DNA from: Actinomycetota bacterium | Lineage (GTDB): Bacteria; Actinomycetota; Actinomycetes; S36-B12 | Assembly: GCA_016717115.1 (NCBI GenBank) | Contig: JADKGE010000008.1 | Location: 124,001 to 188,000 of the forward strand | Reading direction: 5' to 3' | Length of the DNA stretch: 64,000 nt | Shown here: positions 50,638 through 60,724 of the stretch, one piece after another | Layout: every line of letters begins with the position of its first letter | Numbering within the stretch: position 1 is the first letter of the stretch | Made by a program: the position numbers and the translations under genes | Notes under the pieces: model-generated | Told to the model about the DNA's origin: nothing | The model's input: only the letters and a program-made list of their open reading frames with translations | Database searches by the model: none

Positions 50638-53600
50638 CTGGGGCAGGGGCTGGGTCCGGGAGGGGGAGGGGCTGCGCCTTGCCGTACAGCCAGCCCTGGG
50701 CATGCCGCCAGCCGAGGGTGCGCAGGTAGTCGGCCTCCGCCTGCGTCTCGACCCCCTCGGCCACCGTGTCGAGGGACAGTCCGTTGGCCAAGCCGATCAG
50801 CGCCCCGGCCAGCTGCATGGACGTGCGGTCACCCGCTCCGATGCCGCGGGTGAACGAGAGGTCGAGCTTCAGGCCGGCCACCGGCAGGTCGCGCAGGTGG
50901 CTGATCGAGGAGTACCCCGTCCCGAAGTCGTCGACATACCAGCGGATCCCGATGTCGGCGAGGCGGCGCATGGCCTCGGGAATCGTGCGGGTCAGGTTCA
51001 GGAGCATCGTCTCGGTGATCTCGAGGTGCAGTCGCCGCGGATCGGCACCGGACTCGGCCAGGGCCGCGAGGACCATGTCGGCGTACGGCATGCGAGTGAG
51101 AGTCGAGGCGGTCACGTTCACGGCGACGAACAACGGCTCCGGGAGCCGGGCCAGCACGGCCAGCGATTGGCTCAGCGCCACCGCATCGATCTCGTTGATG
51201 AGGGAACTGCGCTCCGCGATCGGCAGGAAGTCGGCAGGCAGCAGCACGTCGCCCTCCCGCACCCAGCGGATGAGGGACTCGTAGCCGACCACGTCATCCT
51301 CGCCCAGTGACACGAGGGGCTGGAACCAGGGCACGAACTGCCCCTCGCGCAGCCCCCGGCGGATCTCGTTCTCGACCGACAACCGGCGCTGCGCCTCGAC
51401 CGCCAGTCCCGGGTCGGCGAACTCCCATCGGTCACGGCCGTTGTTCTTCGCCTTCCGCATCGCCAGGCTGGCATCGCGCAGCAGTTGCTCGGCGTCGACG
51501 TCGCGCCCGCCGGTGGCGATGCCGATACTGACGGTCGGGGAGATCTGCTCGCCGGCGATGTGCATGGGTCCTTGGACGGCCAGTCGAATCCGCTCTGCCT
51601 CCTCAGCGGCGTCCGAGCCGCTGTCGAGGTCCGGGAGGATGACGAGGAACTCGTCGCCCGAGCCCCGGCCGACGAGGTCGGGCCGCGTTGCGGCCGCGGC
51701 GACCCGGGCCGCGACCGTCGTCATCACCAGGTCGCCCGCGGCGTGGGTGAGGGCCTCGTTCACCTGGGAGAGCGAGTCGATGCCGACGCAGAGCGCTCCG
51801 ATCTCGTGCCCGCGGCGCAGGTGGTAGGCGTGGAACTCGATCCTCGTGAGCAGGACCCGACGGGTCTCCAGCCCGGTAGCGAGGTCGTGCTCCAGGGAGA
51901 ACTCGAGGCGCTGCCGGGCGGCCACCTCGTCGTCGATGTCCCGCAGGGCCACGATCCGGACCACACCGGTCGGGGTCGGCACCGGCCGTACGCTCAAGGA
52001 CATCCAGCGGCTGGACCCATCGGCGCGCCGGAGGCGGAACTCCCCGCCACCCTCGTGCGAGCGCCCGGCGATGAGGTCTTCTCGGTTGGCGATGGCGCGT
52101 ACCCGGTCGTCCGCGTGGATGAGGTCCATCGCCGGCTGGCCGAGGATCTGCTCGGGGCGCCACCCGAGGATCTGCGTCACCGAAGGCGACGTCCAGGCGA
52201 GGCCGCCATCGGGTGAGATCTGCCACACGACGTCGGACGCGTTCTCCGCCAGCAGGCGGTAGTGCTCCTCGCGAGTCGCGAGATCGTGCTCGGCCCGCAC
52301 TTGCGCGTCGATGTCGCGCAGGCCGACGACGCGTCCGGGCTGTCCGGTTCCGTCGTCGTCGATCGGGCGCCCCGCGGCCTCCACCCATCGGTAGCCTCCG
52401 TCGGCACACCGCCATCGATACCGCACTCGGGCCGGCTGGCCGTCCGCGTCGCTTCGGACGACGGCCGAGCGGAGGCCGGGCAGGTCGTCGGGATGGATGA
52501 ACTCATCGGCTCCGTGCCCGACCATCAGCGCGGGATCCAGACCGAAGGCCTGGCGCGCCGATGGGGACACCCAGTTCAGGTTCATGCCCCGGTCGCTCAG
52601 GATGACGACATCCGAGGAGTTCTCGGCCAGCAGCCGGTAGCGCCGCTGGCTCTCGGCGAGGCGCTGGCTGGACAGGTGCCGGTCCGTCACGTCACGCCAG
52701 GTGAGCGCGATGCCGTCGCCGCTCCTCATCGCGCGAATATCGTAGTGCCGATCGCTCGCGAGCCGCTCGTTGCCGTAGCGATAGTCGTCGAGGATGACCG
52801 GCACACTGGTCTCGATGGCGGTGAAGTAGAGCTTCAGCGGCCCGTTCTCGAGCTGCCCCGGGTAGAGGTCGAGGAGGCGGGTGCCGATGAGTTTCTCGCG
52901 GGGCAGCCCGTTGTAGGCGACCGCAGCGGCGTTGGCCTCGACGTACCGCAGGTCGACCAGTGTGCCGTCGTCGTCGCGTACCGCCTCGAGCAGGATGAAG
53001 GGGTCGAACTGGCTGTCGAAGGTGGCCTGCAGTCGTTCGCGCTGCGCCTGCGCCTCGTCGGTCGCCCGAACGAGGTCGGCCACGGTGCGCAGCCTGCCGA
53101 TGCCGTAGCCCAGGTCGGCGGCGAGATCCTCGAGCAGGTTCCGTGCCAGGTCATCGAAGGCGCCGTGCTCCGTGGCATAGACCATGAGGGCTCCGTCGAT
53201 CGTGTCGTCGACGCGGACGGGCAGCGAGATGGAGCACTGGAAGCCCCTCTTGTTGGCTGCGGCCAGCCAGGGCTTGTAGTCGGGGTCGGGGGTGAAGTCG
53301 TGGGCCACCTGGGTCGTGCCCGTGCGCAGGCATCGTCCGGTGGGGCCGCGGCCGAGGGGTCCGTCGCCCCACGAGATGCGGATCTCGTCGAGGTAGCCCT
53401 GGTGCTCTCCAGCGACGACGACGGGCACGACGCTCTTCTCCTCGTCGTCGACGGGTCGGCCGTACCAGGCGAAGTGCTAGCGGCCCGTGTCGACGATGGT
53501 GTCGCACATCCGCTGCAGCAGGGCGGCTTCGTCCTTGGTGCGCACGAGGGTGCGGTTGGCCGCGCTGAGGGTGGCCAGGGCGCGCAGCGCGGCATCGCGG

Positions 53601-53974
53601 TTCTGGGTGTCGCGCACGGTGGTGAGGACGCCGACCGGACGCAGGTCCGCGTCGTGCTGCAGGCGCGCCTGCAGGGTGATGGCCCGGTAGCCGCCCGCGG
53701 CCGTGCGCACCATGCAGGGCACATCCGCGTTGGGCTGGTCGTCGGCAGCGACCGATCGCTGGAGGTCAGCGACTCGATCGGAGTCCAGCGGATGCGCGAG
53801 GCTCGCGAGGTGGGTTCCTCGGAGGTCGTCGGGGGTCCAGCCGAGCAGGGAGGTGACCGACGGCGAGACCCATCGGATGACGCCCTCGAGGTCGGTCTCG
53901 ATGGTGGCCGTGGCGGTGTCGTCGGCGATGGAGCGGTAGGCCTGCCAGGAGTGGTTCTCCGCAGTCCGGCCCAT
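50621..53974 (-). pseudogene. PAS-GAF-PAS-GGDEF-EAL cyclic-di-GMP protein interrupted by in-frame TAG
   Basis: Multi-domain signalling protein of about 1117 codons. It has one PAS domain, then GAF, then three PAS domains, GGDEF and EAL. Between PAS and GAF the codon at 53477-53479 is TAG where TIVDTG-R-x-HFAWYGRPVDDEE needs a residue (relatives have Tyr), a likely TAC to TAG change. The same frame continues both sides. GGDEF is degenerate (SGDEF), while EAL motifs persist (YESLIRW, NVTA, EITETM, DDFGTGYSS, KLDLS, EGVET), so phosphodiesterase activity is more likely. ATG 53974 has GAGGA upstream. Confidence 0.88.
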
Positions 53975-54075
53975 CTCTTCCTCGTGCCCCGCCACGCATC
54001 CATCATGGCCCCGATCCGCGCCGGTAGGGCTGATGTGCCGACGATCTGTCGGTACAGGAACGCGCCGAGGTGGCG

Positions 54076-54576
54076 CTAGCTGGGCCGGGCCAGGTCGCCG
54101 ACGATCGAGGCGGTGGGCAGCTTGACGAGCTCTCGGGGATCGATCAGGAGCTTGCTGGACCGGTTGCCGCCGCCCATGACGACCTGACCCTGGTCCGTGA
54201 CGGCGCGGTCGACGTAGACCGGCAGGGCATCGATGCCGAAGGGGGTCACGCCGCCGATGAGCATGCCCGTGAGGCTCATGGTGGTCTCCTGGTCGGCGAA
54301 GGAGAGTCGCTTGACGCCCAGCAGCTCGCTGACCTTGGTGTTGACGTCCAGGCGGGTCGTGCCCAGGACGACGCAGACGGCGTACTTCGGCGGATCGACC
54401 TTCTTGGAGGCGACGACGATCGTGTTCGCGGCCTGCTCGAGGGCGAAGCCGTAGTGCTCGCAGAAGGCGGCGGTATCGGCCAGGTCGGGATCGCAGGCCA
54501 GCACCTCGTAGAGGACGCCGTGGCGTTGCAGCGCAGAGCGGACGATCGGATGAAGCAGACCAAGGGGATCGGACAC
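54076..54576 (-). CDS. YbaK-family aminoacyl-tRNA deacylase, second paralogue
   Basis: A 166-residue protein of the YbaK/ProX editing fold: AANTIVVASKKVDPPKYAVCVVLGTTRLDVN and GGVTPFGIDALPVYVD are the conserved core, with the Lys-Lys segment in place. GTG 54576 is preceded by AGGA 5 nt upstream. Distinct in sequence from the copy at 40617. It starts 18 nt from a large palindrome. Confidence 0.82.
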   Translation of the reverse strand: MSDPLGLLHPIVRSALQRHGVLYEVLACDPDLADTAAFCEHYGFALEQAANTIVVASKKVDPPKYAVCVVLGTTRLDVNTKVSELLGVKRLSFADQETTMSLTGMLIGGVTPFGIDALPVYVDRAVTDQGQVVMGGGNRSSKLLIDPRELVKLPTASIVGDLARPS

Positions 54577-54593
54577 GGGGATCCTGCCAGACC

Positions 54594-54663
54594 CCCCGCC
54601 GAGTGGTGAGTTGTCGGGGTCGAAACGGACGTTTCGACCCCGACAACTCACCACTCGGCGGGG
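54594..54663. repeat. 70-bp palindrome, copy 2
   Basis: Arms of 34 nt (54594-54627, 54630-54663) match perfectly around a GA loop. The arm core GCCGAGTGGTGAGTTGTC is shared with copy 1 (50566-50637) apart from one C/T change, while the inner arm halves differ (GTCGAAACG here). Sits directly upstream of the SOS promoter. Confidence 0.9.
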
Positions 54664-54680
54664 CTTGGGGGCGGGGGCAG

Positions 54681-54756
54681 TGGGGGTTGACGGGTGGGGG
54701 TTGACGGGTGTCGGGGGTCGGGTTTACCGTGTCCATGTGTTCGAACAGGTGTTCGA
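54681..54756 (+). promoter_or_regulatory. SOS-regulated promoter with LexA box
   Basis: TTGACG (54701-54706), 18-nt spacer, TACCGT (54725-54730). TCGAAC-AGGT-GTTCGA (54741-54756) is a perfect actinobacterial LexA site directly downstream of the expected TSS. The -35 is in a 14-bp tandem repeat (54681-54694, 54695-54708). The remaining ~130 nt to GTG 54886 show no other gene. Confidence 0.85.
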
Positions 54757-54885
54757 ACGCCGATCTCAAGGCCCGGATTCGCGGCTGGGCTTTGGGCCAC
54801 ACCTCGGCCGTCGGGGCCGCCTCGACCCCGGTCCCGGCGGCCGAGGCGCCCAGTGGTGGTCGCGAGGAGAAGCGGGCAGGACGCG

Positions 54886-55182
54886 GTGAACCACCGGTAC
54901 CGCATCGAGGGTCCGGGCGGCTCGGGGGAGCCGGTCGAGATGGTGCAGGACGGTGCCGGGGAACCGGCGGCGTTCCGCTGGCGGGGCCGGCGGTATGCCG
55001 TGCACGCCGTCCTGGCGAGTTGGGTCGAGGCACTGCCCTGGTGGGTCGACCGGGGATGCGGCCAGCGACATGTCTGGCGGGTCGAGGCGACATCCCGCAC
55101 CGGGACCTCCGGTGTGTACGACCTGTACCGGATCTCCAGCGGCCATCGACGGCACTGGGGGCTGGAGCGGGTCATCGACTAG
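54886..55182 (+). CDS. DUF6504-like protein of the SOS operon
   Basis: A 98-residue small protein: NHRYRIEGPGGSGEPVEMVQDGAGEPAAFRWRGRRYAVHAVLASWVEALPWWVDR...WRVEATSRTGTSGVYDLYRIS. Proteins of this type accompany dnaE2 in actinobacteria. GTG 54886 has AGGA 5 nt upstream. First gene after the LexA-controlled promoter. Function unknown; a mutasome accessory role is inference. Confidence 0.72.
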   Translation: MNHRYRIEGPGGSGEPVEMVQDGAGEPAAFRWRGRRYAVHAVLASWVEALPWWVDRGCGQRHVWRVEATSRTGTSGVYDLYRISSGHRRHWGLERVID

Positions 55183-55204
55183 ATCGACGAGAAGGAGGCA
55201 TCCC

Positions 55205-55633
55205 ATGGCCGTGTCCCGACGGACCGTCCTCACCCGCTCGGCGGATGATCTGCTCGTGTCCGCCCGTCGCAGCCTGGCCGAGGCCAGCATGGCGACCACC
55301 TCGGGCGAGCGGTACGCCGCCGCGCACCTGGCCGCCCTGCGCGCGGCCGCTGCCGTTCTCGCGGCCCAGGACCGACCGGCGTCGAAGAGAGCCCGCGTGC
55401 GCAGTGTCTGGGTGGTCCTGCCCCAGGCCGCTGCCGAGTTCACCGAGTGGGCGGCCTTCTTCGCCGCCGGTGCGAGCAAGCGGGCCGCTGCGGAGGCGGG
55501 GCTGGAATGCGTGTCCCACCGGGAGGCCGACGATCTCGTCCGCGACGCCGACGCCTTCGTCGCACGGGTCGCCCACTACCTCGGCGTTCCCCATCAGTCG
55601 TCCTTGGCCAGTGTCCTGCTGCACGTCGGCTAG
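55205..55633 (+). CDS. SAV_6107-like HEPN-domain protein
   Basis: A 142-residue all-alpha protein: SADDLLVSARRSLAEASMATTSGERYAAAHLAALRAAAAVLAAQDRP... fits the HEPN-like SAV_6107 family found next to dnaE2 in Streptomyces-type genomes. AAGGAGG precedes ATG 55205. Second gene of the SOS operon; no nucleotidyltransferase partner is adjacent. Function unknown. Confidence 0.75.
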   Translation: MAVSRRTVLTRSADDLLVSARRSLAEASMATTSGERYAAAHLAALRAAAAVLAAQDRPASKRARVRSVWVVLPQAAAEFTEWAAFFAAGASKRAAAEAGLECVSHREADDLVRDADAFVARVAHYLGVPHQSSLASVLLHVG

Positions 55634-55701
55634 TCCGCCGCATCTGTCGGAGCATCCGATCGCGCCGCATCCCTTCTCTTCGGACATTCCTTGGACTCCT
55701 C

Positions 55702-58700
55702 ATGACCTTCAGCCACCTGCATGTCGCCTCCGGCTACTCCCTGCAGTACGGCACCGCCACTCCGCAGGCGCTGGCCGACCGGGCCGCCGAGCTCGGCCAG
55801 TCGATCATGGGCCTGACCGATCGCGACGGCCTGTACGGCGCGGTGCAGTGGGCGCTTGCCTGCCGCAGGGCGGGGATCGCGCCGGTGCTCGGTGTCGATC
55901 TCGCCATGGAGGAGACCACTCCGACGATGACGGCCCCCGGTCCCGCTATCGCGCGTCGGTCGCCCGCTCGTGGCGGCACCTGGGTCGACGAGTCCCGGCC
56001 TCGGGTGCTCCTGCTCGCGGCGGATGCTCAGGGCTGGGCATCGCTGTGCCGGCTCGTGTCCGCCGCGCATATGGGCGACCACACCGAGCGGGGTCAGCCG
56101 TGGCTGACCTGGGCCGCGCTTCGCCAGCACAGTGAGGGAGTGGTCGCGCTGCTGACCGCAGACTCCGAGGTCGGCCGGCTGATCGCCACGCAGCGCGCGC
56201 ACCGGGCCGAGGCGGCCGCCCGGCCCTGGCGGGTCATCTTCGGCCGCCGGCTGGGGGTTGCCGTCACCTCGCACCGCACGGCTGGCCGGCATCGCCATGC
56301 CACTGCCACGGCGGCCGCCCTGCTCGGCTGGGCACGAGGCCAGCAGCTGCCGGTGGTGCTCACGAACGCCGCGCGCTACCTCCAGCCGGCCGATGCCCGC
56401 GTGGCCGACGTGCTGGACGCGGCCCGCCGGCTGGTGCCGCTGGATTCCCGGCACATGGAGCCGCACAACGGTGAGGCCTTCGTCAAGGACGCCCAGCAGA
56501 TGGGCCAGATCGCCGAGGAGATCACCCGGGCGGCGGGGGAGGCCGATGCCCGGCGCCTGCTCGCCGACACCCAGCGGCTGGCCGAGCACTGCGTCCTGGA
56601 CCCCGAAGCCGACCTCGGCATCGGGGAGGTCTTCGTGCCGGAGCTCGACGTCCTCCTCGGCCGACCGGTGGCGCCCGAGTCGGCGAACGCCGAGGCCGAT
56701 GCCCTGCTGCGGCAGCGGTGCGAGATCGCCATCCCGCGGCGCTATCCCCGTGCCGACGACCGAAGGCTCGCGCAGGACCGGCTGGCCGACGAGATGCGCA
56801 CCATCACGCACCTGGGCTTCTCCGGCTACTTCCTCACCGTCGCCGAGGTCGTCGAGCTGATCAAGGGCAGGGGGGTGCGGGTCGCCGCTCGAGGCTCGGG
56901 CGCGGGCAGCCTCGTCAACCACCTCCTCGGCATCTCCGGGGTCGAGCCGATCCGGCACGGCCTGCTCATGGAGCGGTTCCTGTCGCCGCTGCGTCGCGCC
57001 CTGCCCGACATCGACATCGATGTGGAGTCGGCCCGGCGGGAGGAGATCTACCAGTGGATCTTCGACCGGTTCGGGGCCGAGCGCACCGCGTGCGTGTCGA
57101 TGATGGAGACCTACCGCGTGCGGCATGCGGTGCGCGACGTCGGCGGCGCCCTCGGCATGCCGGCGGGCGATATCGATGCCTTTGCCAAGTCGTTCCCGCA
57201 CATCCGCGCGCGTGATGCCCGAAGTGCCCTGGCCGACCTGCCCGAGCTGCGCACGTCCGGCTTCGGCCGACTGGCCGCCAGCGGGCAGCTCGATGACTTC
57301 CTCGACCTCGTCGAGCGGCTCGACGGACTGCCGCGGCATGTCGCGCTGCACCCGTGCGGAGTGCTGCTGTCCGATGCCACGCTGCTCGACCGCACGCCGA
57401 TCGAGCGCAGCGCGGCCGGCTTCGCGATGAGCCACTTCGACAAGGACGACGTCGAGGAGATGGGCCTGTTGAAGCTCGACGTCCTCGGCGTGCGCATGCA
57501 GTCGTCGATGGCGCATGCGCTCGACGAGATCGAGCGCACGACCGGGGAGCGCGTCGACCTCGACGACCATGACCTCGACGACCCCGACACGTTCGCGCTC
57601 ATCCGCACCTCGCAGACCCTGGGCTGCTTCCAGATCGAGTCGCCCGGTCAGCGTGAGCTCATCGGCAAGTTCGCGCCCGAGACCTTCGGCGACCTCATCA
57701 TCGACATCTCGCTGTTTCGTCCCGGTCCGGTCAAGTCCGACATGGTCGCGCCGTTCCTGCGGGCCCGCCAGGGCTGGAACGAGCCGGTGTACGTGCACGA
57801 TGACCTGCGCCCGGCGCTGGAGGAGACCTACGGAGTGGTCGTCTTCCACGAGCAGGTGCTGCGCATCGTCGCGACGATGACCGGCTGCTCACTGGCCGAG
57901 GCCGACGAGACCAGGCGCACCCTCGGCTCGATCGACGGGCAGGACGACGTGCGGGCGTGGTTCTACCCGGCCGCACTGCAGCGCGGCTACGACCTGCCCA
58001 CGGTGGAGCGGGTCTGGGACGTGCTTCGGGCCTTCGCCTCCTTCGGGTTCTGCAAGGCGCATGCGGCGGCCTTCGCCCTGCCGACCTACCAGTCCGCCTG
58101 GCTGAAGACGCATCATCCGGCGGCGTTCTACTCGGGCGTCCTCACCCACGACCCCGGCATGTATCCCAAGCGGCTGATCCTCGACGATGCGCGCAATCGC
58201 GATGTCGCGGTGCTCGGCCTGGATATCAACGCATCGTCGGACACCTATCGCGTAGAGACCGCTCCGCACGACCCCGAGGGTCGTGCGCGCGAGGGCATCA
58301 GGGTCCCGTTCACCGATGTCAAGGGCATCAGCGAGGCCGAGGTCGCGAGCATCATCGCCGGCCAGCCCTACGCATCGCTGTCGGATGCCTGGCAGCGCAG
58401 CGGGATGTCCCGGCCCACAGCCGAGCGCATCGTGGTCGCCGGCGGCTTCGATCGGATGTACTCCCTGGACATCCCGCCGCGGGTCCGGCATCGAGGCGGG
58501 ATGACGCGCCGCGACCTGCTGCTGCAGATCGCCGATCTCGACCGCTACCTCTCGGGGAAGCCGCGCGGATCCCATCGCGCGGGGCATGCGCAGCTCACTC
58601 TCGGCCTGTACGACGCGCTGTCCGACGACCCGGCCGCCATCGCGGCCTCCGGGCTGCCGGAGATGACGTCCGCCGAGCGGGTCAGCGCCGAGCTCGAGGT

Positions 58701-59328
58701 CCTGGGCATGGACGTGAGCCGTCACGTCGTCGACTTCTATGCGGGGATGCTGGCCGACCTGTCCCGCGGGGGGATGCGCGTCGTGTCCTCCCGTGACCTG
58801 CTGAAGCAGCGCTCGCGCAGCGAGGTCTTCGTCGCGGGAGTCAAGGTGGCCACCCAGACTCCGCCGGTACGAAGCGGACGACGCGTCATCTTCCTCACCC
58901 TCGACGATGCCACCGGGCCGGTCGATGCCACCTTCTTCGACGATGCCCAGGGCCCGTTCGCCGGCACGGTGTTCGCCTCCTGGCTGCTGCTGGTCCGCGG
59001 CGAGATCCGGCGCACCGGCCCCCGGGGGATCTCGATCCGGGCCACCGGCTGCTGGGAGCTCGGTGCGGTGCGGCGGGCCTGGCTCGAGGACGGCATCACG
59101 GCGGTGGAGGCGCTCGTCACCGCCCCCCGCGACGACGCGGCGGACATCGCCCCCGCTCGGCGCCGGGTGCTGGTGCATGCGAGCGGATTCCGCCAGTCGC
59201 CATATGCGGACATCAAGCCGGCGGGTGCCGACCCGGGCCGACCCCCCTCTCCCGGGTCGCTCCCGCCCTTCGGGACGTCCGCTCCGGCCAAGCTGTGGCA
59301 CAGCAGCCCGGGCAGCAGTGGCTGGTAG
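55702..59328 (+). CDS. dnaE2: Error-prone DNA polymerase III alpha subunit (DnaE2 type)
   Basis: A 1208-residue C-family polymerase. The N-terminal PHP domain (HLHVASGYSLQYG, TDRDGLYG with R41 where histidine is usual) is degenerate. The catalytic Asp motif is PDIDIDVE (about 435-442), with SGAGSLVNHLLGI and CFQIESPGQRELIGKFAP. The helix-hairpin and OB-like C-terminal parts follow, and the last ~50 residues are low-complexity. Translesion polymerases of this type act in SOS mutagenesis. Longer than a typical DnaE2 (about 1050-1100). ATG 55702; in the LexA-controlled operon, dinB follows after 38 nt. Confidence 0.88.
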   Translation: MTFSHLHVASGYSLQYGTATPQALADRAAELGQSIMGLTDRDGLYGAVQWALACRRAGIAPVLGVDLAMEETTPTMTAPGPAIARRSPARGGTWVDESRPRVLLLAADAQGWASLCRLVSAAHMGDHTERGQPWLTWAALRQHSEGVVALLTADSEVGRLIATQRAHRAEAAARPWRVIFGRRLGVAVTSHRTAGRHRHATATAAALLGWARGQQLPVVLTNAARYLQPADARVADVLDAARRLVPLDSRHMEPHNGEAFVKDAQQMGQIAEEITRAAGEADARRLLADTQRLAEHCVLDPEADLGIGEVFVPELDVLLGRPVAPESANAEADALLRQRCEIAIPRRYPRADDRRLAQDRLADEMRTITHLGFSGYFLTVAEVVELIKGRGVRVAARGSGAGSLVNHLLGISGVEPIRHGLLMERFLSPLRRALPDIDIDVESARREEIYQWIFDRFGAERTACVSMMETYRVRHAVRDVGGALGMPAGDIDAFAKSFPHIRARDARSALADLPELRTSGFGRLAASGQLDDFLDLVERLDGLPRHVALHPCGVLLSDATLLDRTPIERSAAGFAMSHFDKDDVEEMGLLKLDVLGVRMQSSMAHALDEIERTTGERVDLDDHDLDDPDTFALIRTSQTLGCFQIESPGQRELIGKFAPETFGDLIIDISLFRPGPVKSDMVAPFLRARQGWNEPVYVHDDLRPALEETYGVVVFHEQVLRIVATMTGCSLAEADETRRTLGSIDGQDDVRAWFYPAALQRGYDLPTVERVWDVLRAFASFGFCKAHAAAFALPTYQSAWLKTHHPAAFYSGVLTHDPGMYPKRLILDDARNRDVAVLGLDINASSDTYRVETAPHDPEGRAREGIRVPFTDVKGISEAEVASIIAGQPYASLSDAWQRSGMSRPTAERIVVAGGFDRMYSLDIPPRVRHRGGMTRRDLLLQIADLDRYLSGKPRGSHRAGHAQLTLGLYDALSDDPAAIAASGLPEMTSAERVSAELEVLGMDVSRHVVDFYAGMLADLSRGGMRVVSSRDLLKQRSRSEVFVAGVKVATQTPPVRSGRRVIFLTLDDATGPVDATFFDDAQGPFAGTVFASWLLLVRGEIRRTGPRGISIRATGCWELGAVRRAWLEDGITAVEALVTAPRDDAADIAPARRRVLVHASGFRQSPYADIKPAGADPGRPPSPGSLPPFGTSAPAKLWHSSPGSSGW

Positions 59329-59366
59329 CTGGCGATGACCCTCACGTACGGGTGGAGGATGACCAC

Positions 59367-60617
59367 ATGAGTCGCGGTCAGGTGCGCCGGCAGAAGGGCC
59401 GCATCGGCTTCGGTTCCGACGATTCCGGGTGCGCGATCCTGCACGTCGACATGGACGCCTTCTATGCGTCCGTATCGCTGCGCACGCGACCCGAACTGCA
59501 CGGAGCGCCCGTGATCGTCGGCGGCGGCGGCAATCGCGGGGTGGTGCTGTCGGCCACCTACGAGGCGCGGGCCTTGGGTATCCACTCGGCGATGCCCATG
59601 TCGCGCGCCCGGCGCCTGGCTCCGCAGGCCGTGATCATCGAACCCGACCACCGCGCCTATGCCCACGTCAGCCGGGGGGTGATGGCGCTGTTCGGCTCCA
59701 TCACCCCTCTCGTCGAACCCATCAGTCTCGACGAGGCATTCCTGGACGTCACCGGGGCGATCCGGCGCCTGGGCAGCCCCACGGCCATCGCCGAGCTCAT
59801 CCGCGCCCGCGTGGAGGACGAGCAGCAGATCACCTGCTCGGTCGGCGTCGCCTCGAGCAAGTTCGTCGCCAAGCTGGCCTCCACCCGGGCCAAGCCCGAC
59901 GGGCTGCTCGTCGTTCCCGCCGACCAGGTCATCGCCTTCCTCCATCCGCTGCCCGTCGGCGCCCTGTGGGGGGTGGGGGAGAAGACGGAGGAACAGCTGA
60001 CCCGGCTCGGCCTGCGCACGGTGGGCGACATCGCCAACACCCCGCTCGGCACGCTGCAGCGGGCGCTCGGTCAGGCCGCCGGCAGTCACCTGCACGAGCT
60101 GTCGTGGGGGCGCGATGACCGCGTGGTCAGCCCGCATGAGCCCGAGAAGAGCATCGGCAACGAGGAGACCTTTGAGCATGACATCGACGATCCCGAGATC
60201 ATCCATGCCCACCTGCTGCGCCTCGCCGATCAGGTGGCCGGTCGGCTGAGGGCGGCAGGTTACGTGGGGCGCACCATCTGCCTGAAGGTCCGGTTCGCCG
60301 ACTTCAGCACCATCACCCGGTCGCGCACCCTCTCCCGCCCCACCGATGTCGGGAAGGACATCTATGACACGGTTCGCGGCATGTACGACGCCCTGGGGCT
60401 TCAGCGCGTGCGCATCCGACTGGTCGGCGTGCGGGCCGAGGGCCTCATCGATGCCCATGATGCGCCGCACCAGATGCTCCTCGGCGAGCCCGATCACGGT
60501 CGCCGCGAGGCTGAGGTCGCGGTCGACGCGCTTCGGGCGCGGTACGGATCGGCCGCCGTGCGGCCCGCCCGGCTCGTCGATCCCGATCGCCGGCGCGGCG
60601 GACCGACACACGCGTAA
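59367..60617 (+). CDS. dinB: DNA polymerase IV (Y family)
   Basis: A 416-residue translesion polymerase. HVDMDAFYASV (catalytic D28 and D30), SLDEAFLDVTG and the fingers/little-finger segments match DinB. ATG 59367 has GGAGG about 8 nt upstream. Last gene of the SOS operon, so co-induced with dnaE2. A separate imuB or imuA gene is not present, so DinB may be the Y-family partner here (inference). Confidence 0.92.
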   Translation: MSRGQVRRQKGRIGFGSDDSGCAILHVDMDAFYASVSLRTRPELHGAPVIVGGGGNRGVVLSATYEARALGIHSAMPMSRARRLAPQAVIIEPDHRAYAHVSRGVMALFGSITPLVEPISLDEAFLDVTGAIRRLGSPTAIAELIRARVEDEQQITCSVGVASSKFVAKLASTRAKPDGLLVVPADQVIAFLHPLPVGALWGVGEKTEEQLTRLGLRTVGDIANTPLGTLQRALGQAAGSHLHELSWGRDDRVVSPHEPEKSIGNEETFEHDIDDPEIIHAHLLRLADQVAGRLRAAGYVGRTICLKVRFADFSTITRSRTLSRPTDVGKDIYDTVRGMYDALGLQRVRIRLVGVRAEGLIDAHDAPHQMLLGEPDHGRREAEVAVDALRARYGSAAVRPARLVDPDRRRGGPTHA

Positions 60618-60653
60618 TCGGGGGTACGGGTTTCGTTCCCCCCGTTTCATGCT

Positions 60654-60659
60654 TATCCT
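60654..60659 (+). promoter_or_regulatory. -10 box of the DUF3040 gene
   Basis: TATCCT, with the start GTG 60725 about 65 nt further on, so this gene has a leader. AAAGGGGG is the ribosome site. Confidence 0.4.
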
Positions 60660-60724
60660 TGGAGCGTCCTGTAGTTGCACCGGCATTCCTTCGGGAAGTT
60701 CGTCCCGGCGAAAGGGGGTCCCTC

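Noticed and set aside
54734..54885. Small open frame from ATG 54734 through the LexA box
   Set aside because: It runs across the operator, has no ribosome site, is only 4 nt from the -10, and continues out of frame over the DUF6504 gene.
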